NCBI GenBank assembly: GCA_023053575.1 | Contig: JAKZAP010000013.1 | Span: 2,056,001-2,120,000 of the forward strand | DNA length: 64,000 nucleotides | Origin: Branchinecta lynchi | Lineage: Eukaryota > Arthropoda > Branchiopoda > Anostraca > Branchinectidae | Direction: 5' to 3' | In this document: in pieces, positions 1 through 10,420 of the stretch | Numbering within the stretch: the stretch's first letter is position 1 | How the letters are laid out: each line of letters opens with the position of its first letter | Program-made: the position numbers and the translations under genes | Notes under the pieces: generated by a model | The model's input: the letters and a program-made list of their open reading frames with translations, nothing else | The model's database searches: none | Told to the model about the DNA's origin: nothing

Positions 1-283
1 ATTTATCCTTTTTTAAAAAGCAGGACTGGCAAGAACCATACCAAACTCAACACTTGGCCTGACTATGGATTTGTGTAGCTTAGATATGACAAAAGGCTAC
101 GGCTTGTGAAGTTCCTTCGGATAGTTCAAAGGGCCTGAGTGGTTTGCACTAGATGCAGAGTACTTTGCATGTAGATCGAATTTCATCTTGATGTCTCATG
201 AGTGTCATCTTGTTCTCTCATGAGTGACCGACTCCAGGTTATATCTGAAACCCTGTCGATCAAATGTTGAATGCGCGTTTTCC

Positions 284-1115
284 TTTTTGGGATCCCAAAA
301 CGTAAGTGGAGGGATACCTATGACATCGCAAAAGTTGTCCGTCTGTCCGCACGATAACTGTCGAAGGGATTGAGATATTTTGATGAAACTTGGTGGGTGG
401 ATTCTTTGTTTCAAAGTACAGTTCCAATTCGGAGATGGGCTCTGTAGCCCTATATTTGAGGATTGGGGAGGGGTTTCAAATTAAGAGGCGAACACGTTTT
501 TTGGAAAGCTATTGAGATAGTTTATTTATAGGTAAAGAGACATGCTGAATTCGAATATGAAATTTATTTTCTCGCCGGACAATTACATCGGCCGGAATCC
601 GGCCAAAAGCGGAGAATATGTTAAAAGTAAAAGTTTTATTTAAATTTTGATAAGATGTTCGATTTGCGGATAAGAAGACATGCTGAAGTCGCATATCACA
701 ATCATTTTCTCACCGGATGTGTAGATCGCTCGGAATCCGACTGAAACCGGAAAATTTGTTAAAGTGAAAGTTTAATCTGACGTTGATTAGAAGCTGGATG
801 TAGGGGTAAGGAGACATGCTGAATTCGTTTTTGAGCCTTACAAGTAGTTTGTGTGGGTTTCCGTCCGAAACCTGAAGTTGGGCAGAAGTAAGGAAGGAAG
901 GAGGTACGACGTAGGCTATAGGGTAAAACCGGTTTGCACTGTCAAATAAGAACTTGGTCTTCTCCGATTATTACAATTGGCCTTAAGGTGTTTTTAAATG
1001 TTAAAATTAAAAATGCTTAAGAAGTCTGTTGAAGACCGAATATCTACAAGATCGAATTGTCGTGAGTAAATAATAAAATTTGTGGGATCCCGTCGAAATC
1101 TTTGGTCTTGTTTTT
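284..1115 (+). mobile_element. Family A element, copy A1
   Basis: Complete-looking copy of the commonest repeat here. It begins at a TTTTGGGATCCCAAAA palindrome followed by CGTAAGTGGAGGGATA, then a GTCCGTCTGTCCG stretch, an AAACTTGGTGGG module and degenerate monomers with the core CCGGAATCCGGCC. It ends with GGGATCCCGTCGAAA and TTTGGTCTTGTT. No protein domain is seen; short ORFs inside are by-products of the repeat. Class is unclear; see the findings on architecture. Confidence 0.75.
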
Positions 1116-1119
1116 GTCC

Positions 1120-1286
1120 TGCCAATGTGTACAACACTTTTCAATGTTGAATTCAAGCAGCCACTCGTGCGCCCAATCAGAAAGGCGATCTAGAGAGGTC
1201 CTTCTACATGGATGACTCTTGGTCGTATTTTCGACTGAGCCAGTAAGCTTAGAATCGTCGAAAATCCTGTTTTTCTTCCTGTTCAA
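1120..1286 (-). pseudogene. LINE reverse transcriptase fragment
   Basis: The minus strand encodes a short piece typical of a non-LTR retrotransposon RT palm: a FDDSKL segment, in the place of the catalytic F/YADD motif, followed about 25 residues later by SLDRLSDWAHEWLLEFNIEK, the usual D-L-x-x-W-x-x-x-W-x-x-x-F-N-x-x-K-C signature. The alanine of ADD is missing and the flanks are not coding, so this is a relic. It abuts the AACAAG end of A1. Sequence at 1287-1413 shows no recognisable gene. Confidence 0.6.
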
Positions 1287-1413
1287 GCTCCGATAGACAT
1301 GATCTCATCAGTAGCAAATAAATATTCTTCAAGCCAAATTGTTCAGCTGACAGAATTTTCTTTTCAGAAAAGACTAAAAGTTTTATTCCGGAATCTGCTT
1401 GCAAGAAAGGCTC

Positions 1414-1660
1414 GTTTTCGGGATCCCAGAACGTAAGTGGAGGGATAGTGATGACTTCGTAAAAGTTGTCCATATCTCCGTCTGTTTGCACGTAACTCTC
1501 GAAGAGGTTGATATGTTTTTTTTCAAATTTGGCATAAGGATTCTTTGGGTCAAAGTACAGGTCAAGTTGGACGATGGAAAAAGGAAGATGGATTCGAAAA
1601 CTTTTCAAGAAGTCTGGAGAAGACCATCAACAAGATCCAATTGTCCTTTGGTCTTGTTTT
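1414..1660 (+). mobile_element. Family A element, copy A2 (internally deleted)
   Basis: Both ends are recognisable: TTTTCGGGATCCCAGAACGTAAGTGG at the left, read in two pieces, and CCTTTGGTCTTGTTTT at the right. Only about 250 bp lie between them, so nearly all the central monomers are gone. Confidence 0.7.
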
Positions 1661-2090
1661 TTCTGGCCTCACTCGACTTGTGCCACCCACTAAAAGATTG
1701 CACTTTTTCTGTTTTCTTTTGTTATGTAAAATGATTCACATGTCTGTGTTTTTTTTTGTCATTACGAGTAGTTTATTCTTTTGTTTTATTGCCGAGTAGT
1801 CGAGCTTGTCTCCCCATTTGGGCACGTTGCAATAGTTGATGCACAATGATTTTCTTTTGGAAATAAAACTTGAAACCGCTCCGATGATTTTGTTGGAGGA
1901 GATAGAAGTTCTTGCTTCGTGTTCTAGGGCCTTTGTAATTTGTGCTGTAGTCTGAAAGAATTTCGAAAATTTAAAAGCTTGTGGTTAAAATGCATGAGAA
2001 GATGGTATCTTCTCTAGTCTTCTAAATTATCGGGTAATAAAATCATTCGAATCGCTTGACCGCTCGTTCCTCAAAATACCCGGCGATAGA
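1661..2090. other. No gene seen; AT-rich spacer between family A copies
   Basis: Rich in T runs and short ORFs. No repeat of the window's main families and no coding motif was recognised. Confidence 0.4.
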
Positions 2091-3081
2091 AACAAGACCA
2101 AAGGTTTCGATGTGATCCCGAAAAATTAATATTTGATTGAGACACTTAAATGTTTTTTTTTAAAATTTAGAAACAGATCAAAGCTTAAAGCAGGGATTGA
2201 AACACCTTCACTTAAAAAAATAATCGTTTTTTGTACATTTTGAAAAGACAGTACAAAAACTGGTAGACCTGAGAAGCCAAGTTCAGATTTGGATTCAATA
2301 TTTGTGTTTTACCCCTATATCTAATATCTATTTTGATGTAACCGATCGAAACTTCCTGCCTTACTTATGACAATTTTCCGGTTTCGGCGGAATTCCGGAA
2401 CTACTTGTCCGGCGAAAAAATAAAGCTCATTAACCAATTCACAATATCCAACATCTAATCAACTGTATATAAAATATAACTTATACAGAATCTTTCGGTT
2501 TCAGCCTGATTCCGTGCAAAATATATATCCGGTAAAAAAAGATTATCATATATGGATTCTGCGTCTGTTCTCGATTTAGGGGCAAAAAGCATGCTGAACA
2601 CGATGGTGAAAACCTAGTTCGCCCGGAATCCGGCCAGAACCGGAAAATTTGTTAAAAGCAAAAGTTTGTTTAGATGACAGATTAATGGGTAAGAATAGAG
2701 GCTGAGTCTGTATATGACAACCATTTTTTAACCGGACATATAATTAGTCCGGAATCCGGTTGTAACCAGATTTTTTGTTTAAGTCAAACTTTTATTCAAA
2801 GTTGATTAGATGTTGGATTTGTTCCAACATCAACGACGCTGGATTTGTTTCTGAATTTTCTTTTTTGGCTGGACTAGTAGTTTGCTCGGAATTCGGGCGA
2901 AACCGGAAACTTGGCAGAAGTAAAGCAGGAAGTCTCGGTCAGTGTCGTCAAAAAAGATATGGCTTATAGAGGTATATCTGAACTTGGGTTTCTCTGATGA
3001 TTAGCCTGGCGAAGACAAGACCCTATTGTCTGAATCAAAGATTAGATTTTTGGGATCCCATCGACACCTTTGGTCTTGTTT
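2091..3081. mobile_element. Family A composite, copy A3, with inverted halves
   Basis: The left edge reads AACAAGACCAAAGGTTTCGA and the right edge reads CACCTTTGGTCTTGTTT, so the same terminus is present at both ends in opposite orientation. Monomers run minus-sense up to about 2555 and plus-sense after it; the switch is near TCTGTTCTCGATTTAGGGGC. The usual GGGATCCCAAAACGTAAGTGG end is absent. Confidence 0.65.
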
Positions 3082-3350
3082 CCATAATAGCTCAACTAAG
3101 CATGGCTAGCAGAGGATTGTCATGATATAACACATATCAAGGCAAGAATGTACAATGTAAAGAATATGTGACAATAATGTGTAGGCCTACTTAATATAGT
3201 ACGCCATACACAAAGAGTTAATATGGGAAAAAATGTAATGAAGTAAAAATGGGAAATAAAATAAGGTACCGTAGGAACGATGACAGATATCGGCCATACG
3301 AATGGACTAGGGGCGGGGCAGGGTATCTGAAGCCGATCTCTTTTTTCAGT

Positions 3351-4566
3351 TTTTGGGATCCCAAAACGTAAGTGTATAAAGTTGTAAAAGTTGTCCGTCT
3401 GTCTGTCTGTCCGTCTGTTAGCACGATAACTCTCGAAGGGGTTGAGATATTTTGATCAAACTTGGCGTGAGGACTCTTTGGGTCAAAGTGCAGCTAAAGT
3501 TCGAAGATGGATTCTCTAGCCAGAGGTTGGGCAGGGGTTTGAAATTAAGGGAATGAAATATTTTTTAAAAGCTAATGAAATAGTCGATATAGTGGTACGG
3601 AGACAGGGTGATCCGTATATGAAAATTATTTCTCGCCGGACAAGTAGTTCACCCGGAATCCGGCAAAAACCGGAAAATTTGTGAAAACTAAAAGTTGAAT
3701 CTGAAATTTATTAGAGGTTTGATTCAGAAGTAAGGAGAGGTTCTGAGTCCGAATATGAAAAGTATTTTCTCGACGGATAAGTAGTTCACCCGAATTACGG
3801 CATAGAACGGAAAATTTGTGAAAAGTAAAAGTTTAATCTGAAGTTGATTAGAGGTTCGATGTAGGGGCCAGCAGACGAGCTGGAGTCCTAATATGACAGA
3901 TATTTTCTGCCCGCCATTAGTTTGACCGGAATCCGGTCAGAACCGTAAAATTTTGTGAAAGTAAAAGTTTTATTTGTATATGATAAGATGTTCGATTTGC
4001 GGGTAAGGAGACATTTACATGCTGAATACGGCTGAAACCGGAAAATTTGTTAGAAGTAAAGCTTTATCTGAAGTTGACTAGAGGCTCGATGTAGGAGTAA
4101 GGAGACATGCCGGATTCGTTTTTGAGCTTTAGTTTTTGCCCGCAAGTAGTTTGTCCGGATTCCAGCCGAAAGTGGAAATTTTGCAGAAGTAACGAAGAAA
4201 GTTTTTTATCAGTTTCGTCAAAGTAGATACGACGTAGATGTGACAGAGAAAGATTCCTGTAAAGGAATAAGCAAAATATTAGCATTTATTTGGTTTGTGT
4301 TTTTGATTTTTGTTTGTGTTTATTTTTTTCCCATGGCTGCTGTGCTTTTAGTGGAATAAATCTTATCTTATCTATATAGTAAATACACATGCTGAATCCA
4401 TATCTGAGCTTGGTCTTCTCAGGTGATTACCATTGGCCTTAATCTGTTTCAGAATTTTACTAGTAAAAATGTTAAGAAGTCTGTCGAAGACCGAATATCT
4501 ACAAGACCCGATTGTCTGGAGCAAATATTATATTTGTGGTATCCCATTGATACGTTTGATCTTCTT
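3351..4566 (+). mobile_element. Family A element, copy A4
   Basis: Starts TTTTGGGATCCCAAAACGTA, then a GTCTGTCTGTCTGTCC run, about five degenerate monomers with CCGGAATCCGGC cores, and ends near TTGATCTTCTT after GAAGACCGAATATCTACAAG. A LINE-like 3' end (4236-4376) interrupts it. Confidence 0.7.
4236..4376 (+). pseudogene. LINE-type 3' end with (ATCTT)n tail, inside A4
   Basis: Non-coding T-rich sequence ends in GGAATAAATCTTATCTTATC, the form of a non-LTR retrotransposon 3' tail. Comparison with other A copies, which read straight from GACGTAGG into a TAAACACACATGCTG stretch, shows this block is extra. Confidence 0.45.
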
Positions 4567-4776
4567 AGCCTGGAGTTGGGCCGAATACCATTGGGCGATT
4601 GATACTAGGGTGGGATAGATGTATTGTTATCTGAAGACAGACATTTCAGTCCGAAATCAATGGCAAGCTCGTGTCTACGGCTCGCCAAAGTAGGAAGACT
4701 GAACTTATAAGAACTATAAGAATTCAGTCGTATAAGTTCTTGGTGAAACTTGCCCAAAATCTTGAATCTCTAACTA

Positions 4777-4810
4777 TCACAAAAAATCAACGAAGAAACC
4801 AACGAAAATG
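4777..4810 (+). repeat. Left arm of a 34-bp perfect inverted repeat
   Basis: TCACAAAAAATCAACGAAGA and the following 14 bases are repeated exactly in reverse complement at 5479-5512. The pair brackets the Penelope-like fragment. Confidence 0.85.
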
Positions 4811-4824
4811 GGGTTGACAAACCA

Positions 4825-5139
4825 CACCATATTGTTTTATTTGACCAGGCTGATTTTATTTATTATGACAAAGGCATCGTTCAGCACTACAGAGAGGCTC
4901 TCGAGATTTACAAATACCAAAATTTAGGTCTAGCCCTGAACAGAGACACTGGTGATATAAGAATTAGCAATTCATATTTTGGTTTTCTCAAACAAGAAGC
5001 TGAAGGCTTAGTCGTCCCTGAGATTAGCCTCGAATCATCTACGCATTCACAAGATATGGATTCAAGTCCTCACCCCCTCAGATCAAAAAGAGCTTGCGCA
5101 CGAGAAGCAGCTATTAAAATCGAACGAAATATGACGTAA
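4825..5139 (+). pseudogene. Penelope-like retroelement, C-terminal endonuclease-like fragment
   Basis: An open frame of 104 codons ends at TAA (5137-5139). Its first half carries a pattern typical of the C-terminal GIY-YIG endonuclease region of Penelope-like elements: HHIVLFDQ near the start, then HYREALEIYKY, then LNRDTGDIRISNSYF. The upstream reverse transcriptase is absent, so this is a 5'-truncated copy, as is common for these elements. After the motif comes a polar tail. It sits between 34-bp inverted repeats and is followed, 260 bp downstream on the same strand, by a hammerhead-like core, which fits the pseudo-LTR position known in this group. A DIRS-type or other GIY-YIG origin cannot be excluded by eye. 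Confidence 0.6.
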
Positions 5140-5403
5140 CGCCCCGATCTGCTCGTCACGGTCGCTTGCCTGTGGAATGGATTATCTTTCTTCAGCCGTC
5201 ATTTGCTAGTATCGAGCCAGAACAATCATAATTGTTAGTCGCAGGTATTCGTGAGTGGCTCGCTGTGTTTATTTTAGGCTTTCAATTCTTTCAATTTTAT
5301 TTTAGTCTTTGGTTTCTTGTTGTTTTTTTGGTTTGTTTTAGTTTTCTTGGCTGTTGATCTTCATCCTCATTTTGGCATTTTTTCTCGAAATTTTCTGTCT
5401 GTG

Positions 5404-5434
5404 CTGAAGAAGGGAGGCGGGTGTCCTCCCGAAA
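5404..5434 (+). ncRNA. Hammerhead-ribozyme-like core (Penelope-type)
   Basis: CTGAAGA (5404-5410) matches the CUGANGA box. GGGAGG (5412-5417) pairs with CCTCCC (5425-5430) as a 6-bp stem II with a 7-nt loop, and GAAA (5431-5434) follows directly. These are the invariant parts of a hammerhead core. Stems I and III were not convincingly found, so activity is unproven. Confidence 0.5.
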
Positions 5435-5478
5435 TATTCGCCTTTTATTTCAGTATATTCGTTGGCCTGTAAAAAAAA

Positions 5479-5512
5479 CATTTTCGTTGGTTTCTTCGTT
5501 GATTTTTTGTGA
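5479..5512 (-). repeat. Right arm of the 34-bp perfect inverted repeat
   Basis: Exact reverse complement of 4777-4810. Together with that arm it may reflect an inverted partial copy of a Penelope-like element, a configuration reported for this group. Confidence 0.85.
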
Positions 5513-5675
5513 TATGTCAGGCCAATGTGGTTTACGAAATTATCCATCTCTAACTATTGACCCCGCTTGCAACCGAGTTTTGTTAAGACCAAACTAGATT
5601 GCTCTTCGTGGTAGCCACCAAGTGAAGCCACGTCTCCTTCCACCCATCGCATTCATGCAGAATCGGCTTAGTCAT

Positions 5676-5900
5676 CATTAAGTAAGTAAGTAAGTAATTC
5701 ATTTATAACCCGCCGTTTTTATTGTGAGCCATTGTGTCTCCCATAATCCCTGACGCTTCCTAAAGGCCAAAATTGGTTCGAGGTCCGGGACCCCGGGTTA
5801 ACCGTCAGAAGCGATGTCTTTCGTTGTCCCCTACTTTCACCCTGGGTGCCAGGGATGTTGACTTGCGACACAATTCGGACAGAGAAACTTCACGTAGTGT
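5676..5900 (-). pseudogene. LINE-type 3' end, minus strand
   Basis: Read on the minus strand, GGCGGGTTATAAATGAATTA leads into a (CTTA)n tail (TAAG repeats at 5679-5696). The GGGTTATAAAT-plus-short-repeat form also ends other LINE relics here (41575, 61970). No coding motif is visible in the remaining 200 bp. Confidence 0.5.
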
Positions 5901-5904
5901 CTTA

Positions 5905-6066
5905 TAGTGTGAACACACGATCAGGATCGGAAGCTCCAGGACTGGAATTCCTGCCCGGATGTTTGCCACCATCATCACTTCCATATGGAAAGGTAGAATT
6001 TTTTTTAACTTGATGATGAAAGTGCAGGAAATCCGGCCGGGAAATCCTGATCTTGTGTTCGCACTA
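5905..6066. mobile_element. MITE, PIF/Harbinger-like, copy 1
   Basis: Imperfect palindrome of 162 bp starting TAGTGTGAACACACGATC and ending GATCTTGTGTTCGCACTA. It is flanked by TTA on both sides (5902-5904, 6067-6069), the TWA-type 3-bp duplication typical of PIF/Harbinger. A close relative lies at 36854-36998. No transposase. Confidence 0.7.
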
Positions 6067-6147
6067 TTAGTCTTCTGGGCTCTGGCTCTGACTGTAATCA
6101 ATAGAAGCGGCGGTTGTGATTTGCCAGTGTTCGCACTTCCTCCTTAC

Positions 6148-6252
6148 GTGTGATGTTTCATCGTCCTAGTACATCACGAAGTACTTGCGGGATCATCAGA
6201 ATTCTGGACCCCCTCACACTCCCAACATGGTGCACGAACCCGGTTCATTTAT
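6148..6252 (+). mobile_element. Family B element, left piece, interrupted by element D1
   Basis: Reads TTTCATCGTCCTAGTACATC, then a CACCGGAATTCC-like stretch and GTGCACGAACCCGGTTC, all landmarks of family B. The match resumes at 10421 with TGTCTGTGATGTACCCAGG, so D1 appears to have landed within this B copy. Confidence 0.6.
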
Positions 6253-6399
6253 TTTGTTGCGAGAGCAACACTTTGGTTTTATCCTCGTTTTTTTTTTTTT
6301 CTTTTTTTTTTCCTATGCCGCCTATTTCATTTTATTCCTGGTAATTGGTAAGGGTCTAACCTGTGCAGTTTTTACGGAAAGTGTGGACCTTAGGCCGGA

Positions 6400-6615
6400 T
6401 TGATGAATATGACATTACATTTTGGAAAGCTCCTTAGGACTCTTGCCTGGGGCAAGAAAGGATGGTTTTTGTTTGTCCTCGAGCCAGAGCCTACGGTGTG
6501 TGAAGTGAAGAGGAGTTATACAGCCTATGTCAGAGAGGACTATCTGAAGTTGTGCAGCCAACCTTTTGTTTCATCAAACCATGTTTCTGCTTTCGAGTGG
6601 AAAGCTCCGTTCTAG
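6400..6615 (+). CDS. Short ORF conserved between D1 and D2 (uncharacterised)
   Basis: A 71-codon frame starting at two adjacent ATGs. The matching stretch of D2 (17777-18019, minus) is also open, for 80 codons. Shared blocks are MNMTLHFGKL, RTLAW, KGWFL, AYVREDYLKL and EWKAPF, while many other positions differ, including several third-codon changes. No known domain is recognised. Conservation of the frame could be chance persistence between young copies, or this could be an exon of a larger element protein. The start is uncertain. Confidence 0.35.
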   Translation: MMNMTLHFGKLLRTLAWGKKGWFLFVLEPEPTVCEVKRSYTAYVREDYLKLCSQPFVSSNHVSAFEWKAPF

Positions 6616-7090
6616 CACACAAGCAGGCAGGCACCAGTTTGAAATTGAAGATGAACTTAAATCTATAAATGTTAAATATATGTGGCAGTTACCCGGCCCC
6701 ACAGCCAACATATCTTCTTTGAGTGATAAATAGAAAAATCTACAGAAACAAAAAAGTGGCTTTTTCCCACGGGTCCGAAAGTGCTGCCATCTATTATTTC
6801 TATCCATTTGTGTTCGCGATTTCACCTGAGTTTATCATTCGTTTTTTGCACTTGGATTTGCGGTAGAGAAATGGTATCAGATGTACCTCTTAAACTTTAG
6901 AAGTTCTCTCATTGCTAACCAGAGCTTATCCTTTGCTCCTTTCTAAGTGGTGACGTTAGAAAGTTGGCCTACGGCTAAAAAGGTCAACTTTTGAACCTAA
7001 GACAGGTAGACTTTTTTTTTTGACGGCAATCGATAGCCGTTGACGAGCTGATCAAAGTATATAACATCCATTTTTTGGTAAAAAAAAAAA

Positions 7091-7161
7091 TCCTTCATGA
7101 GATACACGAGTTGGAAAATTTCAAGGGGTTGACAACTTCAGTAGTAAGGTACACACTGAAA
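7091..7161 (+). repeat. 71-bp direct repeat, left copy
   Basis: TCCTTCATGAGATACACGAG and the following 51 bases recur identically at 9467-9537. D2 has this stretch only once (about 16975-17055, diverged), so it was duplicated around the insert in D1. Confidence 0.8.
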
Positions 7162-7166
7162 CCAAA

Positions 7167-8488
7167 ACAAGAGCTGCAAGCTCATATGGCACTTGTAAGG
7201 CTGGGTCAGAGGATGAAAGTAGGAATTCTTCAGTTCGTGGGTTTGTTGTGATTATTTTTAAGCAAAACCCTTGAGATAATGGGTCCTTGGAAATCACGAG
7301 AACATATCGTTTGGTAATACATTTGGCTGTGATGATACGCACTTTCGGGGCGCTAGAAATTCATCTGTAATCAAAACTCTTGAAGCAAAAATGATGATGA
7401 GCTCATCGGGATAACGAAATGTATATTTTAATCAAAAGTATCATTTGTACTTTAAGAAATTCAGTTGTAAGCAAAACACATGAGGCAAAAATATTCTAAT
7501 CATGTCAAGTCTCTAATGTTCAAGTTTCATGGTCCTAGCACATCTGGAAGTACTTTAACTGGTGATCACCGGAATTCCGGACCCCCCTTCCTCCCCCCAC
7601 AGTGCTCGAACCCGATCCAGTTCTGTCACTGATGATCTAGGGCTTGTGCTTGTTCTTCCCACCAAGTTTCATCCCAATCGCTCCACTCGTAGCGTGTCAC
7701 AAGATTTACGGCTCCCCCTCTGACCCCCCCACCACAATAATCGGATCCGGTTCGGACTTCACATGGGACATCCGAGACACGAGGTCTTTCCTAATATCAA
7801 GTTTCATTAAGATCTGATCACCCGTTCCAAAGTTATACGTACCTCTAGATTCCGGATTCCCCTTCTCTCCACTCCCTCCACGGTGGTCGGATCGGGGAAG
7901 TGACTATTTCCAAGTTAGTTCGGTCGGGTCCTTGGTACGCTTGCCAAGTTTCACTGTCCCAGCCCACCTAGAAGTAACTTAAACTCCGTATCACCGGAAT
8001 TCCGCCCCCCCCCCCTCCAACTCCCACCACAGTGCACGAATCCCGTCCGCTTCTGCCAATGATGTACCTAGGGATTGTGCTTGTTCTTCTCAACAAGTTT
8101 CATCCCGATCCCTCCACTCTAAGCTTGTCATATGATTTCCGGTCCCCCCTGCGCCCCCCTCTCCCACATTCATCGGATTAAGTCTGGACTTGAAATGGAA
8201 CATCTGTCTCTCCAAATTTCAACTTTCATTAAGATCCGATAACCCGTTCGAAAGTTATGCTTGCCACTAAATTCCGGATTCCGGCTACCCTCCCTCCCCC
8301 CACGATGGTCGGATCGGGCAAGTGACTATTTCCAACTTAGTTTGGTCGGGTCCCTAATATGCCTGCCAAGTTTCATCGTCCTAGCATATCTGGAAGTACC
8401 CTAACTCGCAAACACCGGACTCATCGACCGACCGACAGACTGACAGAAAAGTGATCGGTGTATGGCACTTGGCCGGAAGGCAATTGCC
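7167..8488 (+). mobile_element. Family B element, copy nested in D1
   Basis: Starts AACAAGAGCTGCAAGCTCAT then GGCACTTG. It contains repeated CAAGTTTCATC / CTAGCACATCTGGAAGTAC modules and C-rich GGACCCCCC stretches, then GACCGACCGACAGACTGACAG, split across two words here, and ends in the hairpin GGCACTTGGCC...AAGGCAATTGCC (8464-8488). This is the most complete B copy in the window. No coding capacity seen. Confidence 0.65.
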
Positions 8489-8514
8489 TTAAATAGGCGA
8501 CAAACAAATTCCGG

Positions 8515-9460
8515 GATCGACTAAAAGCAGGAAAGGAAAGGCAAGAGAAAAGCAGGAAAGAATACTAAAACCAGCAAGGGCAAACTAAAACGAGGAAAGA
8601 ATTACCAGGAATCGAGGATTCGAAAAACTGGCAAGCCTTTCCTCTGTTTAGTATCCCGTGAGGGGTCGGAAACTTATATTTGGAACAGTTCACCTTTTTC
8701 TCCTTTTAGTATTAAAAAAACTGGCACGCTGTTCCGTGCTTTTCTTCAGTTTAGTTTCTCGATAGGGGTCGGCAACTTACATTTGTAAAAGTTCACCTTT
8801 TCGTCGTTTTAGTACCTTGTCGGTAGGCGATCACGAGTCCAGCGAGGGGTTGGAAACAAAGATATTCAAGTCCACCATTTCTTTCCTGGTTTTAGTAGCT
8901 TGTCACGGAGAGTACCAAAACGAGGAAAGAAATTAGGAATTCTAAAAAACTGGCAAGCCTTTCCTCTGTTTAGTATCCCGTGAGGGGTTAGGAACTAACA
9001 TTTGTAAAAGTTCGCCTATTAGTATTAGAAAAAACTGGCAAGCTGTGCCGTGCTTTTCCTCTGTTTAGTATCTCGTGAGGTGTGGGCAACTTACGCTTGT
9101 AAAAGTTCACCTTTTCCTCCTTTTAGTCCCTCACGGGATACTAGGAAAGGCTTGCCAGTTTTTTCGAATACTAAAAGGAGGAAAAGGTGAACTTTAACAA
9201 ATGGAAGTTACCGACACTCACGGGATACTAAACAGAGGAAAGGCTTGCCAGTTTTTTCGAATACTAAAAGGAGGAAAAGGTGAACTTTAACAAATGGAAG
9301 TTGCCGATCCCTCACGGGATACTAAACAGAGGAAAGGCTTGCCAGTTTTTCGAATCCTCGATTCTTGGTCATTCTTTCCTCGTTTTAGTTTGCCCTTCCT
9401 GGTTTTAGTATTCTTTCCTGCTTTTCTTTTGCCTTTCCTTTCCTGCTTTTAGTCGATTCC
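8515..9460. repeat. Large palindromic repeat with internal tandem units
   Basis: The left half starts CGACTAAAAGCAGGAAAGG and the right half ends with its reverse complement, CCTTTCCTGCTTTTAGTCG. Inside both arms a degenerate unit of about 150 bp recurs, carrying CTGGCAAGCCTTTCCTCTG and TAGTATCCCGTGAGGGG. It sits directly after the B copy in D1. No ORF of note. Confidence 0.75.
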
Positions 9461-9466
9461 AAAAAT

Positions 9467-9537
9467 TCCTTCATGAGATACACGAGTTGGAAAATTTCAA
9501 GGGGTTGACAACTTCAGTAGTAAGGTACACACTGAAA
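9467..9537 (+). repeat. 71-bp direct repeat, right copy
   Basis: Identical to 7091-7161. From here the D1 sequence continues collinearly with D2 (AAAATAGGCGATC...). Confidence 0.8.
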
Positions 9538-10420
9538 TCAAAAATAGGCGATCAGTTGTGAGACATGTAGGGGACTTACGCGTCAGTCGACTGTTAGTTC
9601 ATAATCATCTTCGGCAATGAGGGGTTTGCAGCTTTTGCCAGTTGGTGTACCTGTCATTTGTTTCCGGTGTATTCGATGGTAAGAACAATTTTATTCCCAA
9701 TTGTTAGATATGCAAGGGACTTGTAAGTAATACTCGGCTGTTTTGCTACAAAAATCTTCAGCGATGAGGGGTTTGCAACTTTTGCTAGCTGGTGTATCCA
9801 TTATTTTTATCCGAACTTGATGTCTATCACGGGAGAGGGACTTGTAAGTAGGAATCGGTTCACGAAGGGCTAGAAATTTTTGCAGATTGGTGCACATTGT
9901 ATTCGATTTCTGTAAATATGACGGTAAGAAAGTTTGTATCGATGGTCTATCGCTGTAACCTAGGATTAACCGTTTCGGCAAGGGGTACAAACGATAATGT
10001 AAAACAATGAGGTAGTTTCGTAATATTTAATAGCGTCATGTATGGCATTTTAATCCTGAAAAGTTACGGATAGCTTTACAATACCAACTAAGTTATATAA
10101 GATATTGTTCCAAGTTTTCGTCGGTCACGATGTCTACGATTGAAAAGGATAAAGTTCAACTGACCGCAAAGTCATTTTAGTCCCTTCTTCCGATATTGTT
10201 TTGTTGTTGTTTTTACAACGCTAAAGAATAGCATTTAATTGATCATGTGATTATGCTTTTTAGAACAAACAGTTTTAAAAGCTTCGATAAGTTGACAACT
10301 CTAGCATTTAACCGACAGCGAAGAAACAAAACCAAAGTGTTGCTCTCGCAACACTTTAGTCGGCGAAGCCGGACAAAGGTTGCCGCAACACTTCACGTTG
10401 CCCAGGCAACGTATGTCTAG

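Larger units (their letters stand above)
6253..10420 (+). mobile_element. Family D element, copy D1, with nested insert
   Basis: Left end TTTGTTGCGAGAGCAACACT; right end, read on the minus strand, CTAGACATACGTTGCCTGGG. The flanking B copy gives a possible TTAT duplication (6249-6252, 10421-10424). A second copy, D2 (15284-18161), is collinear in the opposite orientation. D1 carries a 2.3 kb insert (7162-9466) that D2 lacks. Its right end holds several hairpins in a row. Apart from one short conserved ORF (6400-6615) no gene is recognised, and the class is unknown. Confidence 0.65.

Noticed and set aside
5338..5547. Minus-strand 69-codon ORF over the hammerhead-like core
   Set aside because: It runs through the inverted repeat and the RNA-like hairpin; the sequence constraint is better explained by the structure on the plus strand.
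6250..6320. GTTGCGAGAGCAAC as a rho-independent terminator followed by T runs
   Set aside because: It looks like a hairpin plus T tract, but the context is a eukaryotic repeat end found in several copies.
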